A stretch of DNA of 64,000 bases from Chitinophaga pollutisoli (GTDB lineage: Bacteria > Bacteroidota > Bacteroidia > Chitinophagales > Chitinophagaceae), in the NCBI RefSeq assembly GCF_038396755.1, contig NZ_CP149822.1:5424001-5488000 (forward strand), in the 5' to 3' direction. A program made the translations under genes and the position numbers. Within the stretch, counting starts at the first letter, position 1. Every line of letters begins with the position of its first letter. Shown here in pieces: positions 8,820 to 18,925 of the stretch. The notes below the pieces were generated by a model. That model searched no databases. It worked only from the letters and a program-made list of their open reading frames with translations, and was not told the origin of the DNA.

Positions 8820-10715
8820 ATGAAATCGATATATGCCTTTCTGCTGATATGCGCCGTAGCGGCCGTATCCTGTAACAAGGCGCTGGATATGGCGCCGGAC
8901 GGGAAGCTGTCTATGGACGAGATTTTCACTGACAACAACAAAGTAGCGGCATTCCTGAATTCCTGCTACGCCAACGTACCCAGCAAGGGATTGGGATATT
9001 TCTTCACCTCCCGCGGGCCGGTGAACCTTACCGACGACGCCTGGGATACCGACGCCGAAGCGGAGCCCACGCTTATTGCCGGCAGGATGTATAATGGCGA
9101 TGCAGCACCCGGCGCCCATCCGCTCGACAATCCCGCATCCATCGACCAAGGCAATGGCAACTACTGGAACCGTTACTGGAACTCCATCGGCAACATCAAC
9201 CTGTTCCTCAGCCGTATCGACACGGCCACGGTAAACGATCCCGCGCACCGCAGCCGCTGGAAAGGGGAAGCGCACCTGCTCCGCGCATTTTACTATACGG
9301 AGCTGCTGCTGTGGTATGGCCCGTCCATCCCCATCGAAAAAGCGCCGCACAAATTCACGGACGATTTCTCCAACCTGAAAAAATCAACCTACTACGAATT
9401 GGCTAAATTCATCATTGAAGATTGCGACGCCGCGTTGGCCACACCGGAAATTCCCTGGCGGATAACGGTAGACGCTGAAAGCGGCCGGTTCACCAAAGCC
9501 CTGGCAACCGCCATCAAAAGCCGGATGATCCTCTTCGCCGCCAGCCCCTTGTACAACCTCGGGCAGGACCACTGGGAAGAAGCCTACAACATCAACAAAC
9601 AAGCCCTGGCCAGCCTGCGCGCCAACGGGTATGAGCTGTATAACAAAGTGAACCTGCCGCACCTTTATCTAGTGGCAGACGCTCACCTCGGTCCCAACCT
9701 CAACCCGCACACCGCGATGTACAACGAGTACTTCACCCAGGCAATGAAATTCCAGGATAACCCGATCGACAAAGAAACCATCTACCAGCACCGCAGCAAC
9801 ACCGGGAATATTTTCCACGTAGACGGCGTTGGCGCGCAGAACGGGTACAAATCCGGCACCTGCCCCACGCAGGAACTGGTGGACGCTTACGAAACCTCCG
9901 ACGGCAAGCCCGTACTCGTGCAGGACAATCCTTACCTCGACGAAAAACATACCCAGCCCAATTACAATCCGGAAAACACGTTGTACGACCCTGCCAATCC
10001 CTACGCCAACCGCGACCCCCGTTTCTACGCCACCATTTACTACAATGGTTCCAAACGGAAAGCGCGCTGGGGTTTTGCGGAAACTACAGAGTCTCCGGAG
10101 AATTTTCCTGCCGGCATCGGCAACCGTACACGCATCATCACAACCTATGTGGGCGAGCCTTTTACCGGCATCCATGCCGCCAGGAGAAGCGCTACCCGGA
10201 CGGGTTATTATGAACGCAAATACCTGTATCCCACTTCGGGAGACGATAACGCGGTGGCGGGTGCTCCGCATAAATGGTACCGCCTGGGCGAAGTGATCCT
10301 GAACTTCGCGGAAGCCGCCGCCGAAGCCGGAAAGCTGGATGAAGCCAGGACCGCGGCAAATGAGATCCGCGCGCGCGCAGGCATGCCCGATCTGCCCACC
10401 GGTCTTACCAAATCGCAGCTCATTACCCGCATCCGTAACGAACGGCGGGTGGAAATGGCGCTGGAAGAAAACCGCTACTTCGATGTGCGCCGCTGGACGG
10501 CCCCGGGCGGCGATCTGGCCAAGACCGATAAATGGGTTACCGCGATGGAAATCACCCGCAACGCGGACGGAAGCTATACCTACAAACGTCGTCCTGTCAG
10601 GGAAGTGGAACGCAAGAATTACACCGCGAAGTTCCTGTATTTCCCCCTGCCGCTGGATGAGGCCAACCGCCTCCGTTCCATCACCGGGCAAAACTGGCAA
10701 AACCCCGGCTGGTAA
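8820..10715 (+). CDS. SusD/RagB-like surface glycan-binding lipoprotein (PUL 1, first copy)
   Basis: 631 residues. The lipoprotein signal MKSIYAFLLICAVAAVSC puts the acyl-Cys at residue 18. An N-terminal SusD-like part (FLNSCYANVP, LLRAFYYTELLLWYGPSIP near 145-165) and a C-terminal RagB part (VILNFAEAAAEAG, ARTAANEIRARAGMPDLP, RNERRVEMALEENRYFDVRRW) are both present, including the conserved ending with TGQNWQNPGW. It forms the lid of the SusC channel at the outer membrane and binds the target glycan. The nearest relative in the window is the SusD at 13895. Confidence 0.95.
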   Translation: MKSIYAFLLICAVAAVSCNKALDMAPDGKLSMDEIFTDNNKVAAFLNSCYANVPSKGLGYFFTSRGPVNLTDDAWDTDAEAEPTLIAGRMYNGDAAPGAHPLDNPASIDQGNGNYWNRYWNSIGNINLFLSRIDTATVNDPAHRSRWKGEAHLLRAFYYTELLLWYGPSIPIEKAPHKFTDDFSNLKKSTYYELAKFIIEDCDAALATPEIPWRITVDAESGRFTKALATAIKSRMILFAASPLYNLGQDHWEEAYNINKQALASLRANGYELYNKVNLPHLYLVADAHLGPNLNPHTAMYNEYFTQAMKFQDNPIDKETIYQHRSNTGNIFHVDGVGAQNGYKSGTCPTQELVDAYETSDGKPVLVQDNPYLDEKHTQPNYNPENTLYDPANPYANRDPRFYATIYYNGSKRKARWGFAETTESPENFPAGIGNRTRIITTYVGEPFTGIHAARRSATRTGYYERKYLYPTSGDDNAVAGAPHKWYRLGEVILNFAEAAAEAGKLDEARTAANEIRARAGMPDLPTGLTKSQLITRIRNERRVEMALEENRYFDVRRWTAPGGDLAKTDKWVTAMEITRNADGSYTYKRRPVREVERKNYTAKFLYFPLPLDEANRLRSITGQNWQNPGW

Positions 10716-10742
10716 GCACGGGATCGTTTTTCTGACCGCAAT

Positions 10743-13700
10743 ATGAATCACATGCAACAAAAAATTCAACATACACTCGCGCTGGCGGCATTGCTTGCCT
10801 GCGCTGCGTTTCCCGCCGCCGCCCAGCAGGAAAAAGGGGATGTGCGTACCGGTCGTGTTACCGACGTACATGGCCGCCCGCTCGCCGGCGTATCCGTGCA
10901 AACGCTGGATGGGCGCAACGGAACCGCCACCGGCGCCAACGGTCAATTCACCCTGCCGCTCAGTACCAGCCAGCTTTCGCTGACGGCCTGGGTGCGCGGT
11001 TACCGCCGCGATACCCTGGAGCCGGGTAACAGTGCCGATATTCACATCGTGCTGCAAAGAGATGTACACCAGCTCGACGAGCCCGTGTATATGGGCTATA
11101 CCTCCCGCGACCGCCGGGGCCTCACCGGTGCCGTGGCCACCGTTTCCGGAGAAGTGCTGGAACGCGCGCCGGTGGCTAACCTGGGTATGACTTTCGCCGG
11201 CCGTTTGCCGGGATTGTATACCCATGAATCCGGCTCCGAATTATCCCGCGCCACTACCGACATGTTCATCCGCGGATTATCATCGGCGCGCCGGCAGGGC
11301 CCGCTGGTGATCATGGACGGAACGCTCGTATCCTTCAACAGCGCGCAAACCCTGGAGTATATCACGCCTGCCGAAATTGAATCGGTTTCGGTGTTGAAAG
11401 ATGCATCCGCACAAGCATTGTACGGCATTCAGGGTGCCAACGGCATTATCGTGGTAACGACCAAAAGGGGAACGAAAGGGCCGTTGAAAGTGGACGTGCG
11501 CCTCGATCAGTCGATCCAGGAAGTAACCACGCGCCCTGTTTACATCGGTTCCTATGAATACGCCACTTTGCGCAACCAGGCGGCGAAGAACGATGGACGG
11601 GGAGATTTCTTTGCATTCAACCAGGCGCAGGTAGAAGGCTTCCGCACGGGATCCGACCGCAACCTGTATCCCGAAAACAACTGGTACGACCGGTACATGC
11701 GGGACCAGGCGAAGATGGAGCGCGTCAATGTAAGCTTGTCCGGCGGCAACGACCGCGTGCAGTTTTTCTCCAACCTGAACGTGATGCACCAGGGCGGGCA
11801 GTGGAACATTGATACCGACAAGTATAAATCAGACGCCAATAACGTGTGGGTGAATTACCGTTCCAACCTGGATATGAACCTGCATAAGCACATCAAGGCG
11901 TTCCTCCGGCTGAGCGGTAATATCAAGCGCGAGCGCACGCCGGGTTCCGGCAACGCCACGGTGTATTCCAGCCTGTTCCAGATGGCGCCTACGGTGTATG
12001 GCCCGCTTACGCCGGCCATCATCGACCCACTGGGCAAGGTGCCTCCGGCGGGAGAGCAGGTGATTACGACCGACAAGATCGGATCGCCCACATACGGCAT
12101 GCTTAACCGTTCCGGCTACTACCGTCATACCGTGGTGAATATCAACTCACAGGTAGGCGTTGAAGCGGATTTGGGATGGTTGACGAAGGGATTGACGCTC
12201 ACGGGCACCTTCGCGTACCAGACCAATTCCGTGGGCAGCCTCAGCACCACGCAGAATTACGAGCGCTGGATGCGTACCGACCGGCGCGATACCCTGGCCT
12301 TCGTAAAGAAAGGCGGGGAAACGAATACGCCGCTGGGATACGGTAAATCAAGCAGTTACTATTACCATCTGACGTACCATTCCCAACTGGATTACAGCCG
12401 CGCCTTCGGGAAGCATCATGTGGGCGCCACGGCGTTCGGGTACTTCCAGAACCTCACCACGGCCGACAACGGCGCGCCGGGCATGTTACCTTACACCCGG
12501 TTGAGCCTGGGCGGGGAAGTGACGTACAACTATGCCGGCAAATATTACCTGCAATTCGACCTGGGCCGTTCCGGCTCGGAGCAATATGCCCGCGATGTTC
12601 GCTTCACCAGTACGCCGGCCGTTTCTGCAGCATGGCTGGTTACCGGGGAACGCTGGCTGGAGGGGGCGGAGTGGCTCAGCCTCCTCAAGCTGCGGGGCTC
12701 CTGGGGTAAAACGGCCAACGACCGGAACGGTCTTTCCCGCTTCGCCTACCTCGACAACGTGACCTTCGGCGGCGGCGGTCCGCTCGGCTACCTGCAATAC
12801 AATATCACCGAAAACCTCGTGGGCAACCCCCTCATAACCGCGGAAATCTCCACCAAACGCAACGCCGGCATCGACATCGGGCTGATCAATATGCTGCACA
12901 TCACCGCCGATGTTTTCAACGAGAAGATGAACAACATGGTAGTGGCGGCGGTGAACAAGATCCCCCAGTACCAGGGGATCCCGCTCGGCAACTATCCCCG
13001 CACCAATATGGGCGTGTTCGAGAACAAAGGCTACGAAGTATCGGCTACCATCAGCAAAGACCTGAATAAGAACTGGGGCTTCTCGCTGGGCGGATGGTTC
13101 GCGTACACGAAAAACACCATCATCAGCTGGAACGAAGCCAAACGCGCGGCGGATTACGCTTACCGCAACTGGGAAGAAGGCTTTTCACTGGGGACGGAAT
13201 TCGGGTACGTGGTAGACCGTTCCAACGGCAACGGCTATTTCAATTCGCAGGAGGAAATCACGGAAAGCGGGCTGACATACGCCTTCGGTACGCCGCGCCC
13301 CGGCGACCTGCGGTATACCGACCTGAACGGAGATAACATCATCGACCAGAAAGACCGTGCGCCCATGGGCTACGGCAACACCCCGCGGCAACAGTACGCC
13401 GTCAACGGCGGTGTAAGGTTCCGTTCGCTGGAGTTGAACTTCCTTTTCCAGGGCACCGGCCAGTACGCCTCTTCCTATTCCGGCATGGGCGTCCGCGAAA
13501 CGGAGTTCGACGGCGTGTATGGTTCCCTCCACCGCAAAGCCTGGACGCCGGAACGATATGCAGCGGGAGAAGAAATCACCTATCCGGCGCTTTCTTTGAT
13601 TAAAACAGTCAACCACGAAACCAATACTTTCTACTTCTACGACCGTTCTTACCTCCGCCTCAAAAACCTCGAACTGATGTGGACGCTGCCCGGCAATTTC

Positions 13701-13862
13701 GCGAAGAAGCTGGCCGCGCAAAGGTTGCGCATCCTCCTGAGCGGGCAAAACCTGCTCACCTGGGATAAGCTGCCGAGTACGGACTTCGGGCCCGAAAGTG
13801 GCGGATACGGCGCATTCCCCGTGTACCGTGTGTACAATGCGGGCGTACAGTTGCAATTCTAA
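10743..13862 (+). CDS. SusC-like TonB-dependent transporter (PUL 1, second copy) with unusual TonB-box region
   Basis: 1039 residues. A signal peptide ends near FPAAAQQ. The regulatory-like domain (TGRVTDVHGRPLAGVSVQTL) covers about residues 35-115, followed by plug (MFIRGLSSARRQGPLVIMDG, VLKDASAQALYGIQGANGII) and barrel, ending LQLQF. The usual VVVGYG stretch is replaced by VYMGYTSRDRRG, which may alter TonB interaction or simply be drift. The C-terminal part (WTPERYAAGEEITYPALS, DLNGDNIIDQKD) resembles the SusC at 5627. It starts 27 bases after the first SusD and is followed by its own SusD after 32 bases. Confidence 0.94.
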   Translation: MNHMQQKIQHTLALAALLACAAFPAAAQQEKGDVRTGRVTDVHGRPLAGVSVQTLDGRNGTATGANGQFTLPLSTSQLSLTAWVRGYRRDTLEPGNSADIHIVLQRDVHQLDEPVYMGYTSRDRRGLTGAVATVSGEVLERAPVANLGMTFAGRLPGLYTHESGSELSRATTDMFIRGLSSARRQGPLVIMDGTLVSFNSAQTLEYITPAEIESVSVLKDASAQALYGIQGANGIIVVTTKRGTKGPLKVDVRLDQSIQEVTTRPVYIGSYEYATLRNQAAKNDGRGDFFAFNQAQVEGFRTGSDRNLYPENNWYDRYMRDQAKMERVNVSLSGGNDRVQFFSNLNVMHQGGQWNIDTDKYKSDANNVWVNYRSNLDMNLHKHIKAFLRLSGNIKRERTPGSGNATVYSSLFQMAPTVYGPLTPAIIDPLGKVPPAGEQVITTDKIGSPTYGMLNRSGYYRHTVVNINSQVGVEADLGWLTKGLTLTGTFAYQTNSVGSLSTTQNYERWMRTDRRDTLAFVKKGGETNTPLGYGKSSSYYYHLTYHSQLDYSRAFGKHHVGATAFGYFQNLTTADNGAPGMLPYTRLSLGGEVTYNYAGKYYLQFDLGRSGSEQYARDVRFTSTPAVSAAWLVTGERWLEGAEWLSLLKLRGSWGKTANDRNGLSRFAYLDNVTFGGGGPLGYLQYNITENLVGNPLITAEISTKRNAGIDIGLINMLHITADVFNEKMNNMVVAAVNKIPQYQGIPLGNYPRTNMGVFENKGYEVSATISKDLNKNWGFSLGGWFAYTKNTIISWNEAKRAADYAYRNWEEGFSLGTEFGYVVDRSNGNGYFNSQEEITESGLTYAFGTPRPGDLRYTDLNGDNIIDQKDRAPMGYGNTPRQQYAVNGGVRFRSLELNFLFQGTGQYASSYSGMGVRETEFDGVYGSLHRKAWTPERYAAGEEITYPALSLIKTVNHETNTFYFYDRSYLRLKNLELMWTLPGNFAKKLAAQRLRILLSGQNLLTWDKLPSTDFGPESGGYGAFPVYRVYNAGVQLQF

Positions 13863-13894
13863 TCACGAGACGTTGACATGTTAAAACAAACAAC

Positions 13895-15652
13895 ATGAAA
13901 AAGATATTCCCCTTCCTCCTCGCCGCCGCCGCACTGTCGTGCAACAAGCAGCTCGACCTGTCGCAAGACGGGCGCATCACGCTGGGAGAAGTATTTAACG
14001 ATTACGATTATACGCGCGGATATTTGAATTCCTGTTACGGATTCGTGCCCGGCCCCCATGTCGACCGTGCTTCCTTTACCGACGAAGCGCAGGACTGCGA
14101 CGATATCACCGCCAATTCCCGCTACCGCGCCTGGTACGCCGGCGACGTAACGGCCACCAGCTACGGCGGCCAGTCGCAGGACGGCCAGCCATGGGCGCGC
14201 CTGTTCGAGGGTATCCGCAAAACCAACGTATTCCTCAACGGCATCCGCACGGCCAACATCGTGGCGCAGCCGGAAGAGCGCAACTCCTGGGTGGCGCAGG
14301 CGCACACCCTGCGGGGATTGTATTATCTCCAGCTCATCAAACGCTATGGCGGCGTGCCCATCTTCGATAAACCGTTGCCGATCGGGCACGACTTTTCCAA
14401 AGACAGCCGCGCGAAGTTTTCCGATGTGGTGGCGTTCATTATCAAGGAATGCGATTCCGCGTTGAGCGTGCCGCCCGGCCGCCCCGGCTTCAACTGGGAC
14501 ATCTACGAAAACCAGTATGGTATCATGACCCGCGCGATAGCGCATGCCGTGAAATCGCAAGCCATGCTGTACGCCGCCAGCCCGCTCTGGAGCGACGGCA
14601 CCTACAGCTGGCAGGAAGTGGCCAATGTAACCGCAACGGCGCTGGGCGAATGCCTCGCCAACGGCTTCAGCCTCTTCAACGAAAATGCCGATCCCGCGGT
14701 GGCGCAGAATGCCTATGCGCTCTATCATTTCATCACTTCCAACGACATGCGTACCCGCGACAAGGAAACCATCCTGCACATTGGCGGTACGATGGCCATG
14801 TGGCAGAACGCCGGATTGCCCACCAATCCGGGCATGTCGAAGGCTGGGCCTAATCCTACACAGGAGATGATCGACCGATACGAAATGGCCAACGGCGAAA
14901 CGCCCATCACCGGATACAGCGATAACGACCGTCTCACGCCTATCGTCAATCCCGCTTCGGGATACGATCCGCAGCAACCTTACGTAGGCCGCGATCCGCG
15001 TTTTTATGCTTCTATTTACTACAACGGCGCAGTGCGTTATCTCAACCAGCCCAACGGTAAAAAAGTGGAAACGTTCGTGGGCGGACTGGAAGGTATTTCT
15101 ACCGACAATCGCCGGTTTACCCGCACGGGATATTACGTCCGCAAGTTCAATAACTGGAAATCGGTACAGAATGGCAACGCCGATGGTTCGGTGCGTCTCA
15201 TCCGGCTGGCCGAGCTTTACCTCAACTTCGCGGAAGCTGCCAACCAGGCTGTTGGTCCCGATGTGAAAGTAACGGTGGGCTCCTTCAGCATGAGCGCCCG
15301 CGAGGCGGTGAACGCCGTGCGCGCCAGGGTGGGCATGCCTGGCTTCCCGGCGGGTATGTCGAAGGGGGACTTCGAGAAGAAATACCGCAATGAGCGCGCC
15401 GTAGAACTGGCTTTCGAAGAACACCGGTTTTTTGACGTGCGCCGATGGAAAATTCTCGCCGAGACGGATAAATTTGTGACCGGCATGCGCATCACTAAAA
15501 ACAACGACGTGCTGACGTATGAGCGTTTCAAATTCGAAAACCGCGAGTCGAACCAGGACCGCTTCCTCATGTATCCGCTCGATCAGAACGAGGCCGACAA
15601 GATCCGGCAGCTGACCGGCGTGAACTGGCAGAACCCGGGCTGGAATGAATAA
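13895..15652 (+). CDS. SusD/RagB-like lipoprotein (PUL 1, second copy)
   Basis: 585 residues with lipoprotein signal MKKIFPFLLAAAALSC (Cys 16). The mature start NKQLDLSQDGRITLGEVFND and GYLNSCYGFVPG resembles the SusD at 8820. SusD landmarks: AHTLRGLYYLQLIKRYGGVP near 135-155, LYLNFAEAANQA, REAVNAVRARVGMPGFP, NERAVELAFEEHRFFDVRRW and the terminal TGVNWQNPGW. It partners the SusC just upstream. Followed after 21 bases by the second GH99-like gene. Confidence 0.95.
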   Translation: MKKIFPFLLAAAALSCNKQLDLSQDGRITLGEVFNDYDYTRGYLNSCYGFVPGPHVDRASFTDEAQDCDDITANSRYRAWYAGDVTATSYGGQSQDGQPWARLFEGIRKTNVFLNGIRTANIVAQPEERNSWVAQAHTLRGLYYLQLIKRYGGVPIFDKPLPIGHDFSKDSRAKFSDVVAFIIKECDSALSVPPGRPGFNWDIYENQYGIMTRAIAHAVKSQAMLYAASPLWSDGTYSWQEVANVTATALGECLANGFSLFNENADPAVAQNAYALYHFITSNDMRTRDKETILHIGGTMAMWQNAGLPTNPGMSKAGPNPTQEMIDRYEMANGETPITGYSDNDRLTPIVNPASGYDPQQPYVGRDPRFYASIYYNGAVRYLNQPNGKKVETFVGGLEGISTDNRRFTRTGYYVRKFNNWKSVQNGNADGSVRLIRLAELYLNFAEAANQAVGPDVKVTVGSFSMSAREAVNAVRARVGMPGFPAGMSKGDFEKKYRNERAVELAFEEHRFFDVRRWKILAETDKFVTGMRITKNNDVLTYERFKFENRESNQDRFLMYPLDQNEADKIRQLTGVNWQNPGWNE

Positions 15653-15673
15653 TGAAAACCATGCAATCGCAAC

Positions 15674-17481
15674 ATGAATAGAACTATCCTCACCGCCTGC
15701 GCCGCCCTGATGGCTGCGCAGGCGGTTTTCGCGCAACAGAAAACAACGCCCGTGGCCGTTTCGCCGCACCGGGCGGATGAATGGGCCGCTACCGACGGAT
15801 TGGGAAGAACCATCGCGCCGGGGAGCTATCCCGCACCCAGGGCCGGCAGGTATGTCGGCATTTTTTACTTTATCTGGCAGGGCGCGCACGGCTACGACAA
15901 GCATGCCGCCGGCGCTCCCGGAGGCGGCGTGATGGCCAAATCTCCCACCGACATGAAGAGCCCTTACGACATTACCGAAATGCTCAAAGCCCATCCCGGT
16001 AACCCGCAGTACGGGCCGGTGCATGCCTTCCATCACTGGGGCGAACCTTATTTCGGGTATTACCTGCCGGATGATGAATGGATCATCCGCAAACACGCGC
16101 AAATGCTCAGCGACGCAGGTGTGGACGTGATTGTTTTCGATGTGACGAACGGGCCGATTTACCTGCCCCAGGTCACGAAAGTCGCCGAAACCTACCGGAA
16201 GCTGCGCGCGTCGGGGGAAGCAGCGCCTTCCATTGCTTTCATCGTGAACAGTTCGCCGAAACAAACGGTCCAAAATCTGTATAACGAAATTTATAAAAAA
16301 GGCCTCTTCAGCGACCTGTGGTTTTACTGGAAAGGCAAGCCCCTGCTGTTATGCCCGCCCGAAGCGGTAACGCCGGAGATCGGCGCATTCTTCAACGTGC
16401 GGCAGTCGTGGGCATGGAGCAAAGGGCAGGAGTGGTTTGCGGATGGGAAAGACAAATGGCCCTGGCTCGATCATACCCCGCAATCATACGGCTGGCATGA
16501 GTCGGAGGATAAGCCGGAACAGATCAGCGTAGCGGTGGCGGAACATCCTGTATCCAACATCGGGCGCAGTTTCCATAACGGGAAGCAGCCCAAAACGCCA
16601 GTCACGGAAAAGGGTTTGTATTTCAACGAGCAATGGAAACGTGCGTTGGAAGTGGACCCGGAATTCGTTTTTGTTACCGGTTGGAACGAATGGGTGGCGA
16701 TGTGTTTCCTGGCGGGAAGCGCCGGACAGGATTTTTGGGGAAGAAAGCCAAAGCAGGAGAAACTTATTTCGTAGATCTGTACGATGCGGAGTTCAGTCGC
16801 GACGCCGAGCCGGCGAACGCCGTAACACAGGACCATTACTATTACCAGATGGCGTCGTTCATCCGGCAGTATAAAGGCGCCCGCCGGCCCCAGGCGGCTT
16901 CGGGGAAAGACAAGATCCGGATAGACGGGGTGTTTGCTGACTGGGCGAAGGTCAAAACCCGGTTCACGGACGACCAGGGCGACGTACTGCACCGCAACCA
17001 TCCCGGTTGGGGCCGGATCCAGGCTTATACCAATACCACCGGCCGCAACGACATCGTGGCGGCAGCGGTGGCTTCAGATGCAGAAAATGTTTATTTCTAT
17101 GTGAAAACCGCGCAGGACATGACGCCGCGCACTGATCCCGACTGGATGCGCCTGTTCATCAAGGTAGAAGGGCAGGAAGGCCCGCAGTGGGAAGGGTTTG
17201 GATTTCATGTAGCACCCTCGCCGCAAAACGCGCAGGCAGCTTCGTTGTTGCGATTTGCCGGAGGGGCCTGGTCGGAAGGGGGAACGGTGCAATGCCGGCA
17301 GCAAGGAGCGGAGATGGAAATTGCCGTGCCGAAAAAGCTGCTGGGCATCAAGGGCGGCAAGTTTGCGCTGCAAGTGAAGTGGGCGGATAACTTCCCGTTG
17401 GGCGCCGGCGCCATGGGATGGCTCGATAAGGGAGACGCTGCGCCGAACGCGCGGTTTACCTGGCGGTACGCGCATCGGTAG
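15674..17481 (+). CDS. Second secreted GH71/GH99-like protein with CBM9-like domain, also interrupted by a one-base frameshift
   Basis: Paralogue of the gene at 3809, closing the PUL. Signal peptide MNRTILTACAALMAAQAVFA. Motifs: GRYVGIFYFIWQGAHGYDKH, KHAQMLSDAGVDVIVFDVTN, DLWFYWKGKPLLL and FVTGWNEW. The first frame stops at 16772-16774, shortly after GWNEW. The second frame picks up at GKKAKAGETYFVDLYDAEFS and runs through DHYYYQMASFIRQYKG into a CBM9-like module (IRIDGVFADW, TNTTGRND, VYFYVKTAQD, DPDWMRLFI). One more T in the T5 run at 16732-16736 (or one more G in the adjoining G4) joins both into 602 residues. Here the break removes the end of the catalytic domain as well as the binding module, so the short form is less likely to work. 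Substrate unknown. Confidence 0.8.
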
Positions 17482-17496
17482 AATAGTATTCTCATC

Positions 17497-17549
17497 AAAA
17501 AATCCCCTTTGCGGCGCGGATGATCCGTGCGCAAAGGGGATTGTTATTT
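17497..17549. terminator. Bidirectional terminator between PUL 1 and the RRM gene
   Basis: A perfect 12-base stem (17501-17512 with 17531-17542), extended inward by an imperfect GC-rich stem, has an A run on the left and a T-rich stretch on the right. It can end transcription from both convergent sides. Confidence 0.85.
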
Positions 17550-17567
17550 GTCAGTTGGAGTACCGGA

Positions 17568-17855
17568 TTAGTAACGACGGTCGCCGCCGCCACGGTCGAA
17601 GCGGTCGCGCTCTACGCGGGGCTTTGCTTCGGAAACGCTGATCTGGCGGCCTTCGATGGCTTTACCTTCCAGTTCGCGGATGGCGGTGAGTGCTTCTTCG
17701 CGCTCGGGCATCTCCACGAAACCGAATCCGCGGGACACGCCGGTGTAGCGGTCTACGATGATTTTGCAGGATTCTACGCGGCCGAAAGGTGAAAAGATAT
17801 CGAAGAGTTCCTCATCCCGTAATTGGGTCATGAGATTGGATACATACAGGTTCAT
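17568..17855 (-). CDS. Single-RRM RNA-binding protein
   Basis: 95 residues with one RRM fold: RNP2 is LYVSNL (residues 3-8) and RNP1 is RGFGFVEM (about 42-49). A short Arg/Gly/Asp-rich tail (RDRFDRGGGDRRY) follows. Single-RRM proteins of this size are common in Bacteroidota and cyanobacteria, where they bind RNA and are often linked to cold or growth-phase response; the RNA targets are not known. It lies 35 bases downstream of the desaturase gene and may be cotranscribed with it, which would fit a cold-response role, but that is inference. Confidence 0.92.
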   Translation of the reverse strand: MNLYVSNLMTQLRDEELFDIFSPFGRVESCKIIVDRYTGVSRGFGFVEMPEREEALTAIRELEGKAIEGRQISVSEAKPRVERDRFDRGGGDRRY

Positions 17856-17890
17856 AGTGAACGTTTTTATGATAAAAAATAAATAAACGG

Positions 17891-18636
17891 TTAATGCGCC
17901 TCCACGGGCTGCAGCTTGTTCATCCGGATAATCCGCATCCAGGCCAGCAGCCTGATAACGGGGTATACCGGGTCCAATTCGTGCCAGCGAAATCCGAAAT
18001 TGACGGCAGAGGGGCGTTTGTGGTGATTGTTGTGGTAAGATTCTCCCAGCATGAACACATCGAGGTGGAACAAATTCCGGGAAGTATTCTTTACCGCGAA
18101 GTTGTTGTAGCCGTACTTGTGTGCGAACCAGTTAATGATGGCGCCATGTACGGCGCCCATGGTGATAACGATGGGCAGCAGCAGGAAGAGCCAGGGCGAG
18201 GATGCCCACAGCACAAAGATCATTGTGTAGATGCCAACCCACAACAGGCGGCTCCAGGCGCTGCCGGCCCAGCGGTCGAACGCAGGCCATTCCGGAACGC
18301 CTTTCAGGAAGCGGTCTTCCACATCGGATTTGTCTCCCACAATATCCAGGTACACGCGGCGGGTGCGCCACATCATGGCGAATACGTTTTGTGAAAACGC
18401 AGGTGAGTGCGGATCCTTTTCCGTATCTGTGTATGCATGGTGCATGCGGTGCATAATCCCGTATGCACGCGGGCTCATGTAAGATGAACCCTGGGTGAGA
18501 TAGGCGAATATGTGGAAGAATTTTTCCCAGAACCGGTTCATATGAAACGCTTTATGCGCAGCATACCGGTGTTGGAAAAACGTTTGTGAAAACAATGACA
18601 AATACCAATGCAGTATAAAAAAAGAAAAATAATCAT
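17891..18636 (-). CDS. Fatty acid (acyl-CoA type) desaturase with a one-base frameshift at the N-terminus
   Basis: The integral-membrane di-iron desaturase boxes are all present: HRYAAH, HRMHHAYTDTEKDPH and HNNHH, separated by hydrophobic segments. The uninterrupted frame begins only with a TTG at 18599-18601, directly before SLFSQTFFQHRY, which would cut off the first helix. Upstream the other frame has an ATG at 18634-18636. Adding one base to the 7-base run at 18617-18623 (T7 on the coding strand) joins them as MIIFLFFILHWYLSLF, the usual family N-terminus, giving 248 residues. So I take 18636 as the true start. The enzyme introduces a double bond into membrane acyl chains. Transcriptional slippage on T7 could also restore the frame. 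Confidence 0.85.
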
Positions 18637-18925
18637 GTTAGGAATCCTGCTGTTTTAACGGGAGGTAAACATTGGAAAAACAGCAAATTCAGAAGATAAG
18701 ACCGTCGTAGAAAGAGAGGGGACGCTGAAAATAACGGTAATAAGAAGAGAATTCAGTGCGTTTCTGACTGCATAAAGGTAGGCTTATTATTGTTAATAAA
18801 AGCACAAAGTAGCGGAATGGCTAAAATCCCCCCATTTTTGTCGTAACCGCACCGCAGTCTTTTCCACGGGATGCGGCACCTTTGTTGTGTTGAACGACGT
18901 ATTGTTTTACCACAAATCCAAAGTC

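Noticed and set aside
13859-16273. Minus-strand frame of 804 codons
   Set aside because: It spans an entire SusD gene and part of a GH99-like gene, both with solid family motifs. A long antisense frame without stop is a codon-bias effect.
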